DNA of 51,056 bases from an uncultured Lachnospiraceae bacterium (GTDB lineage: Bacteria; Bacillota; Clostridia; Lachnospirales; Lachnospiraceae). The notes beneath the pieces were generated by a model. That model searched no databases. It saw only the letters and a program-made list of their open reading frames with translations, and was not told where the DNA came from. The position numbers and the translations under genes are program-made. The stretch lies in contig CALWCS010000039.1 in NCBI GenBank assembly GCA_944376425.1, forward strand, positions 1 to 51,056, given 5' to 3'. Below, one piece after another: positions 24,980-34,519 of this stretch (position 1 is the stretch's first letter; each line of letters begins with the position of its first letter).

Positions 24980-25480
24980 TTAAGATTCCTTAAAAGCAAA
25001 TATTTGGCGACATAGTTCAGTTCCGGTTTGGGTGCGGAAAATATTTCGAAGAGCGGCACAGACAGCTTCTTTGGATAGATTATCTTCATAGAGATTCACA
25101 AGAAAATCTGCTTCCAGTAAAATACGATAGTCAAGCCCGTCAACACAGTGATAAGTATGATGATGAGCGACGAGAAAACAGATTCTTTCTATCTCGTTTT
25201 TGGAAAAACCAAGGTGTTCCAACATTTCTCTTGCAGGTGCAGGTCCTTCCTGTTCCTGAAGCTTTCCGTCACAGCGACCATATTTTTGTTCAGCGGGTCT
25301 GATGCCGATATCATGTACGAGAGCAGCAGCTTCCACAATTTTTTGTGTATGTGCATCGAGAGACTCTCCAATGCCGATTAGTCGGGCGAAACTATGTACT
25401 TTAATAAAATGTTGAATTCTTTTAGGATCGCCGCTGTCATATGCGATCATCTGATAGGTCAATTCTGTGATTTTGTCCAT
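24980..25480 (-). CDS. HD-domain phosphohydrolase
   Basis: A 166-residue metal-dependent hydrolase of the HD superfamily. Ligands are visible in order: H in RIQHFIKVHSFA, the HD pair in AALVHDIGI, a His pair in VAHHHTYHCVDG and Asp in LLEADFLVNL. ATG 25480 is chosen for AAAGGGG 7 bases upstream; the frame could extend 13 codons further but has no site there. Single-domain members act on nucleotides or other phosphoesters; the substrate here is unknown. Confidence 0.88.
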   Translation of the reverse strand: MDKITELTYQMIAYDSGDPKRIQHFIKVHSFARLIGIGESLDAHTQKIVEAAALVHDIGIRPAEQKYGRCDGKLQEQEGPAPAREMLEHLGFSKNEIERICFLVAHHHTYHCVDGLDYRILLEADFLVNLYEDNLSKEAVCAALRNIFRTQTGTELCRQIFAFKES

Positions 25481-25554
25481 AAAAAATCCCCTTTCTGCCA
25501 ATTGAGTTGTTTTAATCATACATACAGTAATTATGATACAATAGGATACAGTCT

Positions 25555-25683
25555 TTAGCTACCAAAAAATTTTTTCATCTTTCCCACTGTCATTCCGGTG
25601 CTTTTTTTAAAAACACGGTAAAAATATACGGTATTCGGGTAGCCTACAGCGCAACCAATTTCTTTCATACCTTTTTTGACTTT
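25555..25683 (-). pseudogene. C-terminal remnant of an AraC-family regulator
   Basis: Reading the minus strand gives MKEIGCAVGYPNTVYFYRVF, then KKSTGMTVGKMKKFFGS and a stop. This is the second helix-turn-helix of an AraC regulator with its usual end. An in-frame TAG lies six codons before the Met, and no upstream part of the gene is present. It is the last trace of a deleted regulator, possibly of the neighbouring esterase or HD gene. Confidence 0.8.
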
Positions 25684-25773
25684 CTAAAATGATTATAAAG
25701 CTACCGTTTTGGATGGCATACGATGCAGGAAAAAAGAAATAAAAGGAATAACTGAAAAGATTTCATAAACAGA

Positions 25774-25814
25774 AAAGAACCGTCTCAAGCGATAACTTGA
25801 GAACGGTTCTTTTG
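25774..25814 (-). terminator. Terminator of the carboxylesterase gene
   Basis: On the minus strand AAGAACCGTTCTCAAG and CTTGAGACGGTTCTTTT form a stem with a one-base bulge, followed by a T-rich tract. It lies about 70 bases after the esterase stop. Confidence 0.8.
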
Positions 25815-25880
25815 ACCTGCGATACGAAAACGTTCGACAGGATTTTATATGATTGAGAAAAAACAAGTGAAAAACAAAAT

Positions 25881-27551
25881 TTATAATCCGAACTGTTCCT
25901 GACAGAATGCAACCATTAATTCTTTTAACTGATCCGTATCTGTTACACAGCCGATAGTATCTTCTTCACCCAGATCCATATGAGCAAGCTGCTCAGATGT
26001 GGAAGGAAGCCACTCAGGAAGTCCTTCTCCGTTTGGATCTCCATTCTTCATGAAGTTAGTCCAATAAGAAGTACAGATATCAGCTAATTCATAATCCCAG
26101 TCTTCCCAGTCACGCTGTTCTGGAATGTCTCTTAAGGAACCAAAGACATACCATAATTCACTGGAATGCCATGCCCAGTAATAGTCTTCATTACGTCCAG
26201 GAGTTTTGTGTGAGAACAGATAAACGTATACATTACCTTCTTCATTGACTTCATCATAATACTGTCCGAACAATTCAGCAGCAGTGATATTTGTGCTGAG
26301 GCTTGTGGAGAATCCTAAAGAATGAAGTGTTCTGGCAGTTTCAAACGCATTTTCATCTGTAACCTGAACGAGATTTTCAAAATCATATTCATCATACAGA
26401 TCACCAAGCAATTCTTTATAGTAAGCATAGAATTCATCTGCTGTTTCCATAGTATTTCCGCCTACGCCGTCTTGTGTGCTTTCACCTAAGTTTGCTCCGA
26501 CTAAGATATTAACTCCCTCAAAAGCACCTGCTTCATACGCTTCTTTTAAGTTATCATATAAAATATATTTTCCGTCGACTGTCATAGCCTGAGGAGCCAT
26601 GCCATAGTCACTTTCATTTCCCATAAATACAGATGCATCCATAGCACGCAGCTCTTCCAGAGATTCCTCTCCTGTCAGACCGCATTCCTGAAGCCATGCA
26701 ATACTCTTTTCCTGAATTGCTTCCTGAGACTGATAGGAAACATCGTATTTTAATCCGCTTTGCCAGATAACATTGTCAACAAGTTCAGATCCGGCATCGC
26801 TTGCAAAGAAAGCAGCAGTTTTGCTGGTACCGCCGGACTGTCCGCCGATTGTGATATTTTCAGGATCTCCGCCGAATGCTTCAATATTTTCTTTTACCCA
26901 TTCTACTGCTTTAATGCTGTCCATTAAACCATAGTTTCCGCTGGCACCGTATTCACTTTCTTCATCAAGCTGAGGAAGTGACATATAACCAAACACACCG
27001 AGTCTTGTGCCGACTTCTACGACAACAACACCTTTTGCAGCAAGTGCTTCCGGATCGCATTCTACTTCATAAGAAAATCCATGATTTAATCCGCCCCCAT
27101 GGAACCATACATAGACAGGCATTTTTTCATCGCCAGTCACGGAACTGGTTGCAATATTCAGATAGAGGCAATCTTCGCTGAAGGTTGGAAGTTCTTCATA
27201 ATAAAAGTCGGTTTTCCAAGGATCGGATGCCATATCATTTTCCCACTGGCACGGTGCGTCTGCATAGGTATCAAATACTCTGACACCTTCCCAGGATTCC
27301 GGATCCTGAGGTTCTTTCCATCTAAGATCTCCGACAGGAGGAGCAGCATAAGGAACACCTTTAAAGAGGGTGACATCTTCATATTCTTCTCCTTGAACAC
27401 CCTGTGCAGATCCATATGCAGTTTCTACTACCCCAAGAGTAGCGGCGTCAGCTTCGGTAGCGAATCCGACCATACTAAAGGAACCAAGACACATAGAAAA
27501 TGTCATAATTCCGGCAAGACTTTTCGTGATGATGTTATTTCGTTTTTTCAA
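25881..27551 (-). CDS. Secreted type-B carboxylesterase
   Basis: A 556-residue alpha/beta-hydrolase of the carboxylesterase type B family. It has the oxyanion-hole WFHGGG (near 149-154), the nucleophile elbow GGQSGG with Ser239, and the His in AWHSSELWYVFG. A signal peptide (SLAGIMTFSMCLGSFSMVGF, cleavage near ATEADA) indicates export. I take the TTG at 27551 as the start because GGGAGGT lies 8 bases upstream and the Lys-rich signal begins there; a longer TTG frame exists. It may deacylate plant or dietary esters; substrate not readable. Monocistronic. Confidence 0.9.
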   Translation of the reverse strand: MKKRNNIITKSLAGIMTFSMCLGSFSMVGFATEADAATLGVVETAYGSAQGVQGEEYEDVTLFKGVPYAAPPVGDLRWKEPQDPESWEGVRVFDTYADAPCQWENDMASDPWKTDFYYEELPTFSEDCLYLNIATSSVTGDEKMPVYVWFHGGGLNHGFSYEVECDPEALAAKGVVVVEVGTRLGVFGYMSLPQLDEESEYGASGNYGLMDSIKAVEWVKENIEAFGGDPENITIGGQSGGTSKTAAFFASDAGSELVDNVIWQSGLKYDVSYQSQEAIQEKSIAWLQECGLTGEESLEELRAMDASVFMGNESDYGMAPQAMTVDGKYILYDNLKEAYEAGAFEGVNILVGANLGESTQDGVGGNTMETADEFYAYYKELLGDLYDEYDFENLVQVTDENAFETARTLHSLGFSTSLSTNITAAELFGQYYDEVNEEGNVYVYLFSHKTPGRNEDYYWAWHSSELWYVFGSLRDIPEQRDWEDWDYELADICTSYWTNFMKNGDPNGEGLPEWLPSTSEQLAHMDLGEEDTIGCVTDTDQLKELMVAFCQEQFGL

Positions 27552-28070
27552 AGTAATACCTCCCTTGCAATGATGTAAAAAATTTTGTCTTTCAGACAAA
27601 CATCAAAGATAAAAATCCCCATCCCAAAAAAACTGTCAATGAACGATCCGATAACGCATTACGCAATATACAGATTTTCATATGACGAAAAAATAGATAA
27701 AAATCTATTGGGATATACTAAAAAAATTGTATTATTATCCACGGATAACAGATTGATGTACACCTTAATAATAAAATATTACCAATAAAAGATCGAAAAA
27801 TCAAGAATAATATATCACTATTGACGATAAAAACAGGGGAATAAAGTGTAAAAAATCACCTTTTCAGATAAAAAATGAAAGAAAAGCAGTATTTTTTCAC
27901 CTTTGAATCAGAAAGTATCGAAATGATGGGAAAAATGATTCAGGTATGATAAGATAAAAATAGAAAACAAACAGGGAGGTATTAGGAAAATATTAAGAGT
28001 TTATCAGCAAAATAGTAAAACATTTTTTCAAATTTTTGATACGATAAAAGAATAGGAGATAAGAAAATAA
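27552..28070. other. 519-base divergent intergenic region
   Basis: Very A+T-rich spacer between the esterase (minus) and the VanR-like gene (plus). It holds the esterase promoter candidate. No convincing gene; an in-frame stretch at 27981-28055 lacks a usable start. AGGAGATAAG before 28071 is the ribosome site of the regulator. Confidence 0.6.
27609..27638 (-). promoter_or_regulatory. Promoter candidate for the carboxylesterase
   Basis: On the minus strand a consensus TTGACA (27633-27638) is followed after 18 bases by TTTTAT (27609-27614), about 60 bases before the TTG start. The -10 is weak. Confidence 0.45.
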
Positions 28071-28766
28071 ATGAGTGAAAAGATATTGATCGTTGATGAC
28101 GAATGCGAGATCGCAGATCTTGTTGCATTATATCTGGAAAATGAAAATTTTGAAGTGTTTAAGTGTTATACGGCAGAAGAAGCTTTAAAATGCATTCAGG
28201 AAGAGAATTTGGATCTTGCCATTTTAGATGTGATGCTTCCGGGAATGAATGGTTTTCAGATCTGCCGAAAGATCAGGGAAAACTATCAGTATCCAGTTAT
28301 TATGCTGACAGCAAAAGGAGAAGAAGTCGATAAAATTACAGGTCTGACGCTAGGAGCGGACGACTATATCACAAAACCATTCCTGCCTTTGGAATTGGTA
28401 GCGAGAGTAAAAGCGCAGCTGCGCCGCTATAAACGGTATAATGCAGGACCGCCTCAGGAGGAAGAAGGCATCATTGTACATGGAGGACTCATTCTCAATA
28501 TTAAATCACATGAATGTATTTTGAATGAAAAACCACTTTCTCTGACACCGACGGAATTTTCTATTCTATGTATTTTATGCAGAGAGAAAGGAAAAGTGGT
28601 AAGTGCAGAAGAGCTGTTTCATGAGATCTGGGGAGACGAATATTTCAATAAAAATAATAATACAATTACCGTTCATATTCGCCATCTGCGTGAAAAAATG
28701 GGAGATTCTTTTGAAGATCCCAAATATATTAAAACGGTCTGGGGGTGCGGTTATAAAATTGAATGA
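28071..28766 (+). CDS. VanR-like OmpR-family response regulator
   Basis: A 231-residue regulator: receiver with VDDE pocket, phosphoacceptor D53 in AILDVMLPGMNGF and Lys in DYITKPF, then a winged-helix domain (LTPTEFSILCILCREKGKVV, TVHIRHLREKM, TVWGCGYKI). It resembles VanR regulators, and its partner kinase is VanS-like. No vanHAX-type ligase or VanY/VanZ gene is in the window, so a glycopeptide-resistance role is not supported here. Its 3' end overlaps the kinase start. Confidence 0.9.
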   Translation: MSEKILIVDDECEIADLVALYLENENFEVFKCYTAEEALKCIQEENLDLAILDVMLPGMNGFQICRKIRENYQYPVIMLTAKGEEVDKITGLTLGADDYITKPFLPLELVARVKAQLRRYKRYNAGPPQEEEGIIVHGGLILNIKSHECILNEKPLSLTPTEFSILCILCREKGKVVSAEELFHEIWGDEYFNKNNNTITVHIRHLREKMGDSFEDPKYIKTVWGCGYKIE

Positions 28767-29862
28767 AAAAGAAAACATACAGATAACAAATAGATCAAAT
28801 ATAGCCGGCAAGCTGCTGTTTCGGATGATTTTGACAGTGGTGTTTTATACAGTGGCATTGTTTGTGACTTTTATTGTGATGACTGAACTGTTTAATGGAA
28901 ATGTATTTCCGGGATTTTTGAGAAATTTTACACTCTTTTCCTGGATGGAAGAACATAGAGCAGCCTTTGGAATCATGCTTTTACTGATCGGCAACGGAAT
29001 GATCTTTTATCATTATTGGAAAAAACCATACCAGTTTTTAAAGGAAATTATCGATGCGTCAGAAAAAGTCTATGAAAAAGGAGATCAGATGATTACGCTT
29101 TCTGAACCGTTAAAGGAAGCAGAAAGCTGGATGAATCAGCTGAAATTTAGAATACAGAAAAGCGAACGCAGTGCAAAAGAGGCGGAACAAAGGAAAAATG
29201 ATCTGATCACATATCTTGCGCATGATTTGAAAACGCCGTTAACTTCTGTCATCGGATATTTAAGCCTTTTGGATGAAGTGCCGGATATCCCGGAAAGTCA
29301 AAAAGAGAAATACATCCATATTACACTGGAAAAAGCAAAACGGTTGGAACGGCTGATCAATGAATTTTTTGATATCACACGGTATAATCTGAATCAGATT
29401 GTTTTGGAAAAAGAAATGATAGATCTTTCTTATATGCTGATTCAGATGAGCGATGAGTTTTATCCTTTGCTGAAGGCACATGGCAATACGATTGCCTTAA
29501 AAAAGGAAGAGGATCTGACAATCTGTGCAGATCCTGAAAAGCTGGCGCGGGTGTTTCAGAATCTTTTAAAAAATGCGATTGCATACAGTAATCCGGGAAC
29601 CGAGATCGAGATCGAAGCCAAAAGAGAGAAGAAGACAGTAGAGATTTTTTTCCGAAATCAGGGAAAGACAATTCCAAAACAGAAATTAGATACTATTTTC
29701 GAAAAATTTTTCCGCCTGGATGATGCACGAGTTACGAACACAGGAGGAGCAGGACTGGGGCTTGCGATTGCAAAAGAGATTGTGACGCTGCATAAGGGAA
29801 CGATTACAGCAGAAAGCAACAATGGTATCACGGTTTTTACAGTAAAGCTGCCGCTGGATTAA
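28759..29862 (+). CDS. VanS-like sensor histidine kinase
   Basis: A 367-residue kinase with two transmembrane segments (about 22-47 and 75-92) separated by a short extracytoplasmic loop, a linker coiled coil, H-box YLAHDLKTPLTSVIGYLSLL and N/G boxes (NLLKNAIAYS, GAGLGLAIAKEI). The H-box region is very like VanS proteins. The frame is open further upstream, but it overlaps the regulator there; I take the TTG at 28759 (8-base overlap with the regulator stop, GGGGGTG upstream). Signal unknown; small sensor loops of this type often respond to cell-wall stress. Confidence 0.88.
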   Translation: MNEKENIQITNRSNIAGKLLFRMILTVVFYTVALFVTFIVMTELFNGNVFPGFLRNFTLFSWMEEHRAAFGIMLLLIGNGMIFYHYWKKPYQFLKEIIDASEKVYEKGDQMITLSEPLKEAESWMNQLKFRIQKSERSAKEAEQRKNDLITYLAHDLKTPLTSVIGYLSLLDEVPDIPESQKEKYIHITLEKAKRLERLINEFFDITRYNLNQIVLEKEMIDLSYMLIQMSDEFYPLLKAHGNTIALKKEEDLTICADPEKLARVFQNLLKNAIAYSNPGTEIEIEAKREKKTVEIFFRNQGKTIPKQKLDTIFEKFFRLDDARVTNTGGAGLGLAIAKEIVTLHKGTITAESNNGITVFTVKLPLD

Positions 29863-29906
29863 AAAGAAAACAGTATCATGAAATCCGAAAAAAGCATACA
29901 TTAAAT

Positions 29907-29938
29907 AAAAAAGAATTCCGGTCACGGAATTCTTTTTT
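29907..29938 (+). terminator. Terminator after the VanS-like gene
   Basis: A perfect hairpin: AAAAAAGAATTCCG, loop GTCA, CGGAATTCTTTTTT. It separates the two-component pair from feoA and leaves fewer than 30 bases before the FeoA start. Confidence 0.92.
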
Positions 29939-29966
29939 GCAAAGAGAAAAAATAAAGGAGGGTTTT

Positions 29967-30209
29967 ATGAGTCTGGCAGATATCAAACCGGGAGAGTGTG
30001 CAATTGTGACAAATATGAAAAGCGAAGCACAGATGCGCAGGAGGCTTCAGGATCTGGGACTGATAAGCGGAACAAAAATAGTATGCATAGGAAAAAGTCC
30101 GCTTGGAGATCCGGCAGCTTATCTGATTCGAAGAGCCGTGATCGCACTGAGAAAAAAAGATGCAGATCAGATTGAAATCACGGAGGTAAATCAATGGAGA
30201 AGGTCATAG
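29967..30209 (+). CDS. feoA: FeoA ferrous iron transport accessory protein
   Basis: An 80-residue SH3-like protein with the FeoA pattern LADIKPGECAIV ... RRRLQDLGLISGTKI ... PLGDPAAYLIR. It modulates FeoB at the inner face of the membrane. ATG 29967 has AAAGGAGGG 5 bases upstream and matches the family's N-terminus, better than the ATG at 29937, which lies inside the preceding terminator. Its 3' end overlaps feoB by 16 bases. Confidence 0.95.
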   Translation: MSLADIKPGECAIVTNMKSEAQMRRRLQDLGLISGTKIVCIGKSPLGDPAAYLIRRAVIALRKKDADQIEITEVNQWRRS

Positions 30210-32272
30210 CGCTCGCGGGAAATCCAAATGTAGGAAAGAGTACCTTATTTAACACTTTGACTGGAATGAATCAGCATACGGGAAACTGGGCGGGGAAGAC
30301 GGTAGAACTTGCGAGAGGGGAATCAAAAAGAGGAGATACGACATTTTACTGGGTAGATTTGCCCGGATGTTATTCCTTGCTGGCACATTCTGAAGAAGAA
30401 GAGACAGCAAGAGATTTTATCTGTTTTGAACATCCTGACGCCGTAGTCGTCGTATGCGACGCTACGTGTCTGGAAAGAAATATGAATTTAGTCCTTCAAG
30501 TGTTGGAAACGACTCATAATGTGGTTTTATGTGTGAATCTGTTAGATGAGGCGAGAAAGAAAAAAATTAAAGTAGATCTGTTATTGCTTAGCAAAAGATT
30601 GGGGATACCAGTTGCAGGGACAGCAGCACGAAATGGGGAAGGGCTGGAGAAACTTTTTGAAAGCATCGAAACGTTAGATTCGGAAAAACTCAGAAAAACG
30701 GAGCTGCTGGAATATCCAAAGCCACTGGAAGAAGCAATTCAAAAACTAGAAAAAATGGCGGAAAAAGAGATCGGAGACAAAGCAAAACCACGATGGGTCT
30801 GTGTCCGTTTGCTAGAAGAAAATGAAAGTTTTGCAGCTTCGATGAAAAAATATTGGGGAAAATCAGTCAGCGAGACACAGGAAGTAAAAGAAACGTTAAA
30901 ATCAGTATGGAAAGAATTAAAAGAACAAGGATACGAAAAAGAAGAAATCCGGGACGCTATAGCTGAGACATTTGTAAAAGCATCAGAAAAGATCTGCAAA
31001 GACGCTGTGATCTATGAAGACAGACAATACGACAAAAAAGACAGAAAATTGGATTGGCTGTTTACAAGCAAAAAAACGGGATTTCCGATCATGTTTTTTA
31101 TGCTGCTTCTGATTTTTTGGATTACGATAAGCGGCGCAAATATTCCATCTTCTCTTTTATCGGAAGGATTTTTCTGGTTGGAAGAGAGATTGGTAGAACT
31201 TGCTGTGGCAGTACATATCCCTAAGACAATCTATGATCCCGTGATTTTTGGAATTTATCGTGTACTTGCCTGGGTAATTTCTGTAATGCTGCCGCCAATG
31301 GCAATTTTTTTCCCTCTGTTTACCATTTTAGAAAATTTCGGATATTTGCCGAGAGTGGCCTTTAATTTGGACCGATGCTTTCAACGATGCTGTGCGTGCG
31401 GAAAACAGGCGCTGACAATGTGCATGGGATTTGGATGCAACGCAGTCGGAGTAACGGGATGCAGAATTATTGATTCTCCAAGAGAACGGATGATTGCGAT
31501 TGTCACAAATAGTTTTGTTCCGTGCAATGGGAGATTCCCGACAATCCTTACTATGATCACGATATTTTTGGCGGGAAATGCTGCCGGAATGTTTTCTGGC
31601 TTTTTTTCGGCATTTTTGCTTGCATCTGTGATTCTATTTGGTGTGGGGATGACACTGCTTGTATCAAAACTGCTCTCAAAGACGATTTTAAAAGGAATGC
31701 CGTCTTCCTTTACTTTGGAACTGCCTCCTTACAGAATGCCTCAAATCGGAAAAGTGATTGTGAGGTCAATCTTTGACCGGACGTTGTTCGTATTGGGAAG
31801 AGCCGTTGCTGTGGCGGCTCCCGCCGGACTTTTGATTTGGTTTATGGCAAATATTACGGTTGCAGATAAGACACTTTTAAGATATGGCGCAGATTTTTTT
31901 GACCCTTTTGCGAGACTGTTAGGACTGGATGGAACCATTTTCATTGCTTTTCTTTTAGGAATGCCGGCGAATGAGATCGTAGTTCCTGTAATGCTGATGG
32001 CATATCTGGCACAGGGAAATCTGATCAATATTACGGATGCAACGGTAATGAGACAATTACTGACTCAGCAGGGATGGACTTGGATAACAGCAGTCAGTAC
32101 GATTCTGTTTTCCCTTATGCATTGGCCATGTGCGACAACTTGTCTGACCATCAAAAAAGAGACGAAAAGTCTGAAATGGATGATAATATCGATGGCAGTT
32201 CCCACTGTAATGGGGATCATAGTATGTTTTTTGTTTGCAACAACGGCGAGATGGATCAGCGGAATATTTTGA
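30194..32272 (+). CDS. feoB: FeoB ferrous iron transporter
   Basis: A 692-residue GTPase-coupled Fe(II) importer. The G domain has GNPNVGKST (residues 8-16), the switch THTGNWAGKTVE-like segment, DLPG and NLLD. A helical insertion follows (about 170-270), then the membrane part with two gate regions (LPRVAF...RCFQRCCACGKQALT and GFGCNAVGV ... NSFVPCNGRFPTIL). The Cys residues here are usual for FeoB. AGGTAA lies upstream within feoA. Fe(II) uptake fits an anaerobe rich in iron-sulfur enzymes. No Fur or IdeR/DtxR-type operator was recognised. Confidence 0.96.
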   Translation: MEKVIALAGNPNVGKSTLFNTLTGMNQHTGNWAGKTVELARGESKRGDTTFYWVDLPGCYSLLAHSEEEETARDFICFEHPDAVVVVCDATCLERNMNLVLQVLETTHNVVLCVNLLDEARKKKIKVDLLLLSKRLGIPVAGTAARNGEGLEKLFESIETLDSEKLRKTELLEYPKPLEEAIQKLEKMAEKEIGDKAKPRWVCVRLLEENESFAASMKKYWGKSVSETQEVKETLKSVWKELKEQGYEKEEIRDAIAETFVKASEKICKDAVIYEDRQYDKKDRKLDWLFTSKKTGFPIMFFMLLLIFWITISGANIPSSLLSEGFFWLEERLVELAVAVHIPKTIYDPVIFGIYRVLAWVISVMLPPMAIFFPLFTILENFGYLPRVAFNLDRCFQRCCACGKQALTMCMGFGCNAVGVTGCRIIDSPRERMIAIVTNSFVPCNGRFPTILTMITIFLAGNAAGMFSGFFSAFLLASVILFGVGMTLLVSKLLSKTILKGMPSSFTLELPPYRMPQIGKVIVRSIFDRTLFVLGRAVAVAAPAGLLIWFMANITVADKTLLRYGADFFDPFARLLGLDGTIFIAFLLGMPANEIVVPVMLMAYLAQGNLINITDATVMRQLLTQQGWTWITAVSTILFSLMHWPCATTCLTIKKETKSLKWMIISMAVPTVMGIIVCFLFATTARWISGIF

Positions 32273-32369
32273 ACGAAGAATGGCGGAAAATATTTGCGGA
32301 GCGGTGTCTTCTTATGAGATAGAAAATGTTATCTCCATACAATAAATCATGATAAGACCACAGAGTGTA

Positions 32370-32378
32370 TGATATAAT
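32370..32378 (+). promoter_or_regulatory. Extended -10 promoter for nagBA
   Basis: TGATATAAT is a perfect extended -10 (TG-n-TATAAT), 66 bases before the nagB start. The -35 region (TGATAA near 32350) is poor, as is usual for extended -10 promoters. Confidence 0.6.
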
Positions 32379-32443
32379 ACACAATACACCAAAGAGCTTT
32401 AGATCATATGGAAAATAGCTCGATTATGCGGAAGGAGAAACAA

Positions 32444-33187
32444 ATGAGAATTTACAGGGAAAAAGATTATGAAAAGATGAGCCAAAAGGCGGCAGAGATG
32501 ATTTGCGCACAGATCATGATGAAACCAGACTGTGTGCTGGGGCTTGCAACAGGTTCCACACCCGTCAGGACATACGAAAAGCTGGTTGAGCGTTATCAGA
32601 ACAAAGAAATAGATTTCTCTGAGGCAGTGTCTGTTAATCTGGATGAATACAGAGGAATTTCAAAGGACAACGCTCAAAGTTATCATTATTTTATGCGCAG
32701 ACATTTATTTGATCATATTAATATGAAAGCGTTCTATCTTCCAGACGGGATGGAAGAAGATACAAAGAAAGAATGCAGAAGGTATGAAGAACTGATTGCA
32801 TCGCTTGGGGGTATTGATTTGCAATTGTTAGGTCTGGGGAACAATGGACATATCGGATTTAATGAGCCGGGAGAAAGTTTTGAGAAAGAGACGCACTGTG
32901 TCTGTCTGCATCAAAGTACGATTGAGGCGAACAAACGGTTTTTTCAGTCGGCGGAAGAGGTTCCGAAACAAGCCTGTACGATGGGAATTGGAACGATCAT
33001 GCAGGCAAAAAAAATTTTGATTCTTGTAAGCGGAGAAAAAAAGGCAGAAATGGTAAAGAGGGCATTTTGGGGACCAATTACGCCTAGGGTGCCTGCTTCG
33101 ATTCTTCAGATACATCAGGATGTGACGTTAATTGGAGATGAAGCAGCCTTATCGAAAATACCAGATTGCGGAAGAAAGTTTGGATAA
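32444..33187 (+). CDS. nagB: Glucosamine-6-phosphate deaminase
   Basis: A 247-residue enzyme converting glucosamine 6-phosphate to fructose 6-phosphate and ammonia. Diagnostic segments: LATGSTPVRTYEKLV (phosphate site), SVNLDEYRG with the catalytic Asp, LGLGNNGHIGFNEPG and a C-terminal lid with IGDEAALSK. ATG 32444 has GGAAGGAG 7 bases upstream; the ATG at 32408 is further from any site. nagA follows after 19 bases, giving the usual amino-sugar pathway pair. Length is slightly shorter than the 266-residue E. coli enzyme because the allosteric tail is missing, as in Gram-positive NagB. Confidence 0.95.
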   Translation: MRIYREKDYEKMSQKAAEMICAQIMMKPDCVLGLATGSTPVRTYEKLVERYQNKEIDFSEAVSVNLDEYRGISKDNAQSYHYFMRRHLFDHINMKAFYLPDGMEEDTKKECRRYEELIASLGGIDLQLLGLGNNGHIGFNEPGESFEKETHCVCLHQSTIEANKRFFQSAEEVPKQACTMGIGTIMQAKKILILVSGEKKAEMVKRAFWGPITPRVPASILQIHQDVTLIGDEAALSKIPDCGRKFG

Positions 33188-33206
33188 ACGTTCAGAGAGG
33201 AAAAAT

Positions 33207-34376
33207 ATGATTATCACAAATGTAAAAATTTATACAGAAGAAAAAGTTTTTATACCGGGAAGTATCCGGATTGAGGAAGACAAAATACAGGAAATTTTGC
33301 TGCAAAAGGAACAAAGATCTGAAAAAAAGGAAGAGACAGAGTTCGTTTTAGATGGAGGAGGAAACTATGTGATTCCCGGATTGATTGATCTCCATTTTCA
33401 TGGGTGTAAAGGATATGATTTCTGCGACGGAACGATTGAGGCGATAGAAAATATAGCAAAATATGAAGCTTTGATGGGGATCACGGCAATCTGTCCTGCG
33501 ACGATGACTCTTCCCGCAGAGGAATTGAAAAAAATTTTATCAGTAGCAGCAGAGTTTAAAAGAAGGCAGGAAAAAACACACATCGGAAGTGATTTTCTGG
33601 GCATTAATATGGAAGGACCATTTATCAGCCGGAAAAAAAAGGGAGCACAAGATGAGAGAAATATTATTCCGTGCAGCACTCAGATTTACAGACAATTTCA
33701 AACGGCAGCAAAAGGGCTTGTAAAGCTGATCGGCGTGGCGCCGGAAGAGAGTAATGCAATTCCATTTATCGAAGAAGTCAAAAAAGAAGTAAAAGTATCT
33801 CTTGCCCATACAAATGCCAGTTATGAAAAGGCAAAAGAAGCTTTTGATCATGGAGCTTGTCATGCAGTGCATCTTTATAATGCAATGTCTCCTTTTTCTC
33901 ACAGAGAACCTGGCGTAGTTGGTGCTGTCGCAGACAGCCCCCATGTGATGGCAGAAATCATCTGCGATGGTGTCCATGTCCATCCAGCAGCCGTGCGTGC
34001 CACCTTTCAAATGCTCGGGGCAGACCGGATCATTCTGATCAGTGACAGTATGCGTGCAACGGGAATGCCGGACGGAAACTATACTTTAGGGGGACTGGAA
34101 GTGACAGTATCAGGAAACCATGCAGTTTTAACGTCTGACGGCGCGTTGGCAGGCTCTGTGACAAATCTGTTTGATTGTATGAAAACGGCTGTAAAAGAGA
34201 TGGGAATTCCGCTTGAAACATGTATTGCATGTGCGACCATAAATCCGGCTAAAAGTCTTGGAGTAGAAAAGACATATGGAGTGATCGCGCCAGGAAGAAA
34301 AGCAAATCTTATTTTGATGGATGATCAGCTGGAAATTCAGTCTGTGATCAAAGATGGAAAAATCATTCGCCGTTAG
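33207..34376 (+). CDS. nagA: N-acetylglucosamine-6-phosphate deacetylase
   Basis: A 389-residue amidohydrolase removing acetate from GlcNAc-6-phosphate. Motifs: PGLIDLHFHGCKGYDFCDG, NMEGPFIS with the metal-binding Glu, the substrate-region AHTNASY and HLYNAMSPFSHREPG, and SDSMRATGMPDG with the catalytic Asp. ATG 33207 has AGAGAGGAAAA upstream and begins at the first beta strand; the longer frame overlaps nagB. Together with NagB it feeds amino sugars from mucin, chitin or peptidoglycan into glycolysis. Confidence 0.96.
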   Translation: MIITNVKIYTEEKVFIPGSIRIEEDKIQEILLQKEQRSEKKEETEFVLDGGGNYVIPGLIDLHFHGCKGYDFCDGTIEAIENIAKYEALMGITAICPATMTLPAEELKKILSVAAEFKRRQEKTHIGSDFLGINMEGPFISRKKKGAQDERNIIPCSTQIYRQFQTAAKGLVKLIGVAPEESNAIPFIEEVKKEVKVSLAHTNASYEKAKEAFDHGACHAVHLYNAMSPFSHREPGVVGAVADSPHVMAEIICDGVHVHPAAVRATFQMLGADRIILISDSMRATGMPDGNYTLGGLEVTVSGNHAVLTSDGALAGSVTNLFDCMKTAVKEMGIPLETCIACATINPAKSLGVEKTYGVIAPGRKANLILMDDQLEIQSVIKDGKIIRR

Positions 34377-34519
34377 AATATTTTTTCTGTGACATAGCAA
34401 ATGTTTCATTTCATATTTCCTAAACATTTTTTTTATATCTCGATGATATAGAACCGATAAGATAAAGTCATCAAATGAAACAACAATAGAAACAATACAA
34501 GAAAACAAAGGAAGAAAAA

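Noticed and set aside
27981..28055. A 24-codon open frame after a GGGAGG site, ending just before the VanR-like gene
   Set aside because: It has only ATT or ATA as possible starts at workable spacing, and no recognisable family.
28071..29862. Glycopeptide resistance locus
   Set aside because: Only the regulator and sensor are present; no van ligase or accessory genes in the window.
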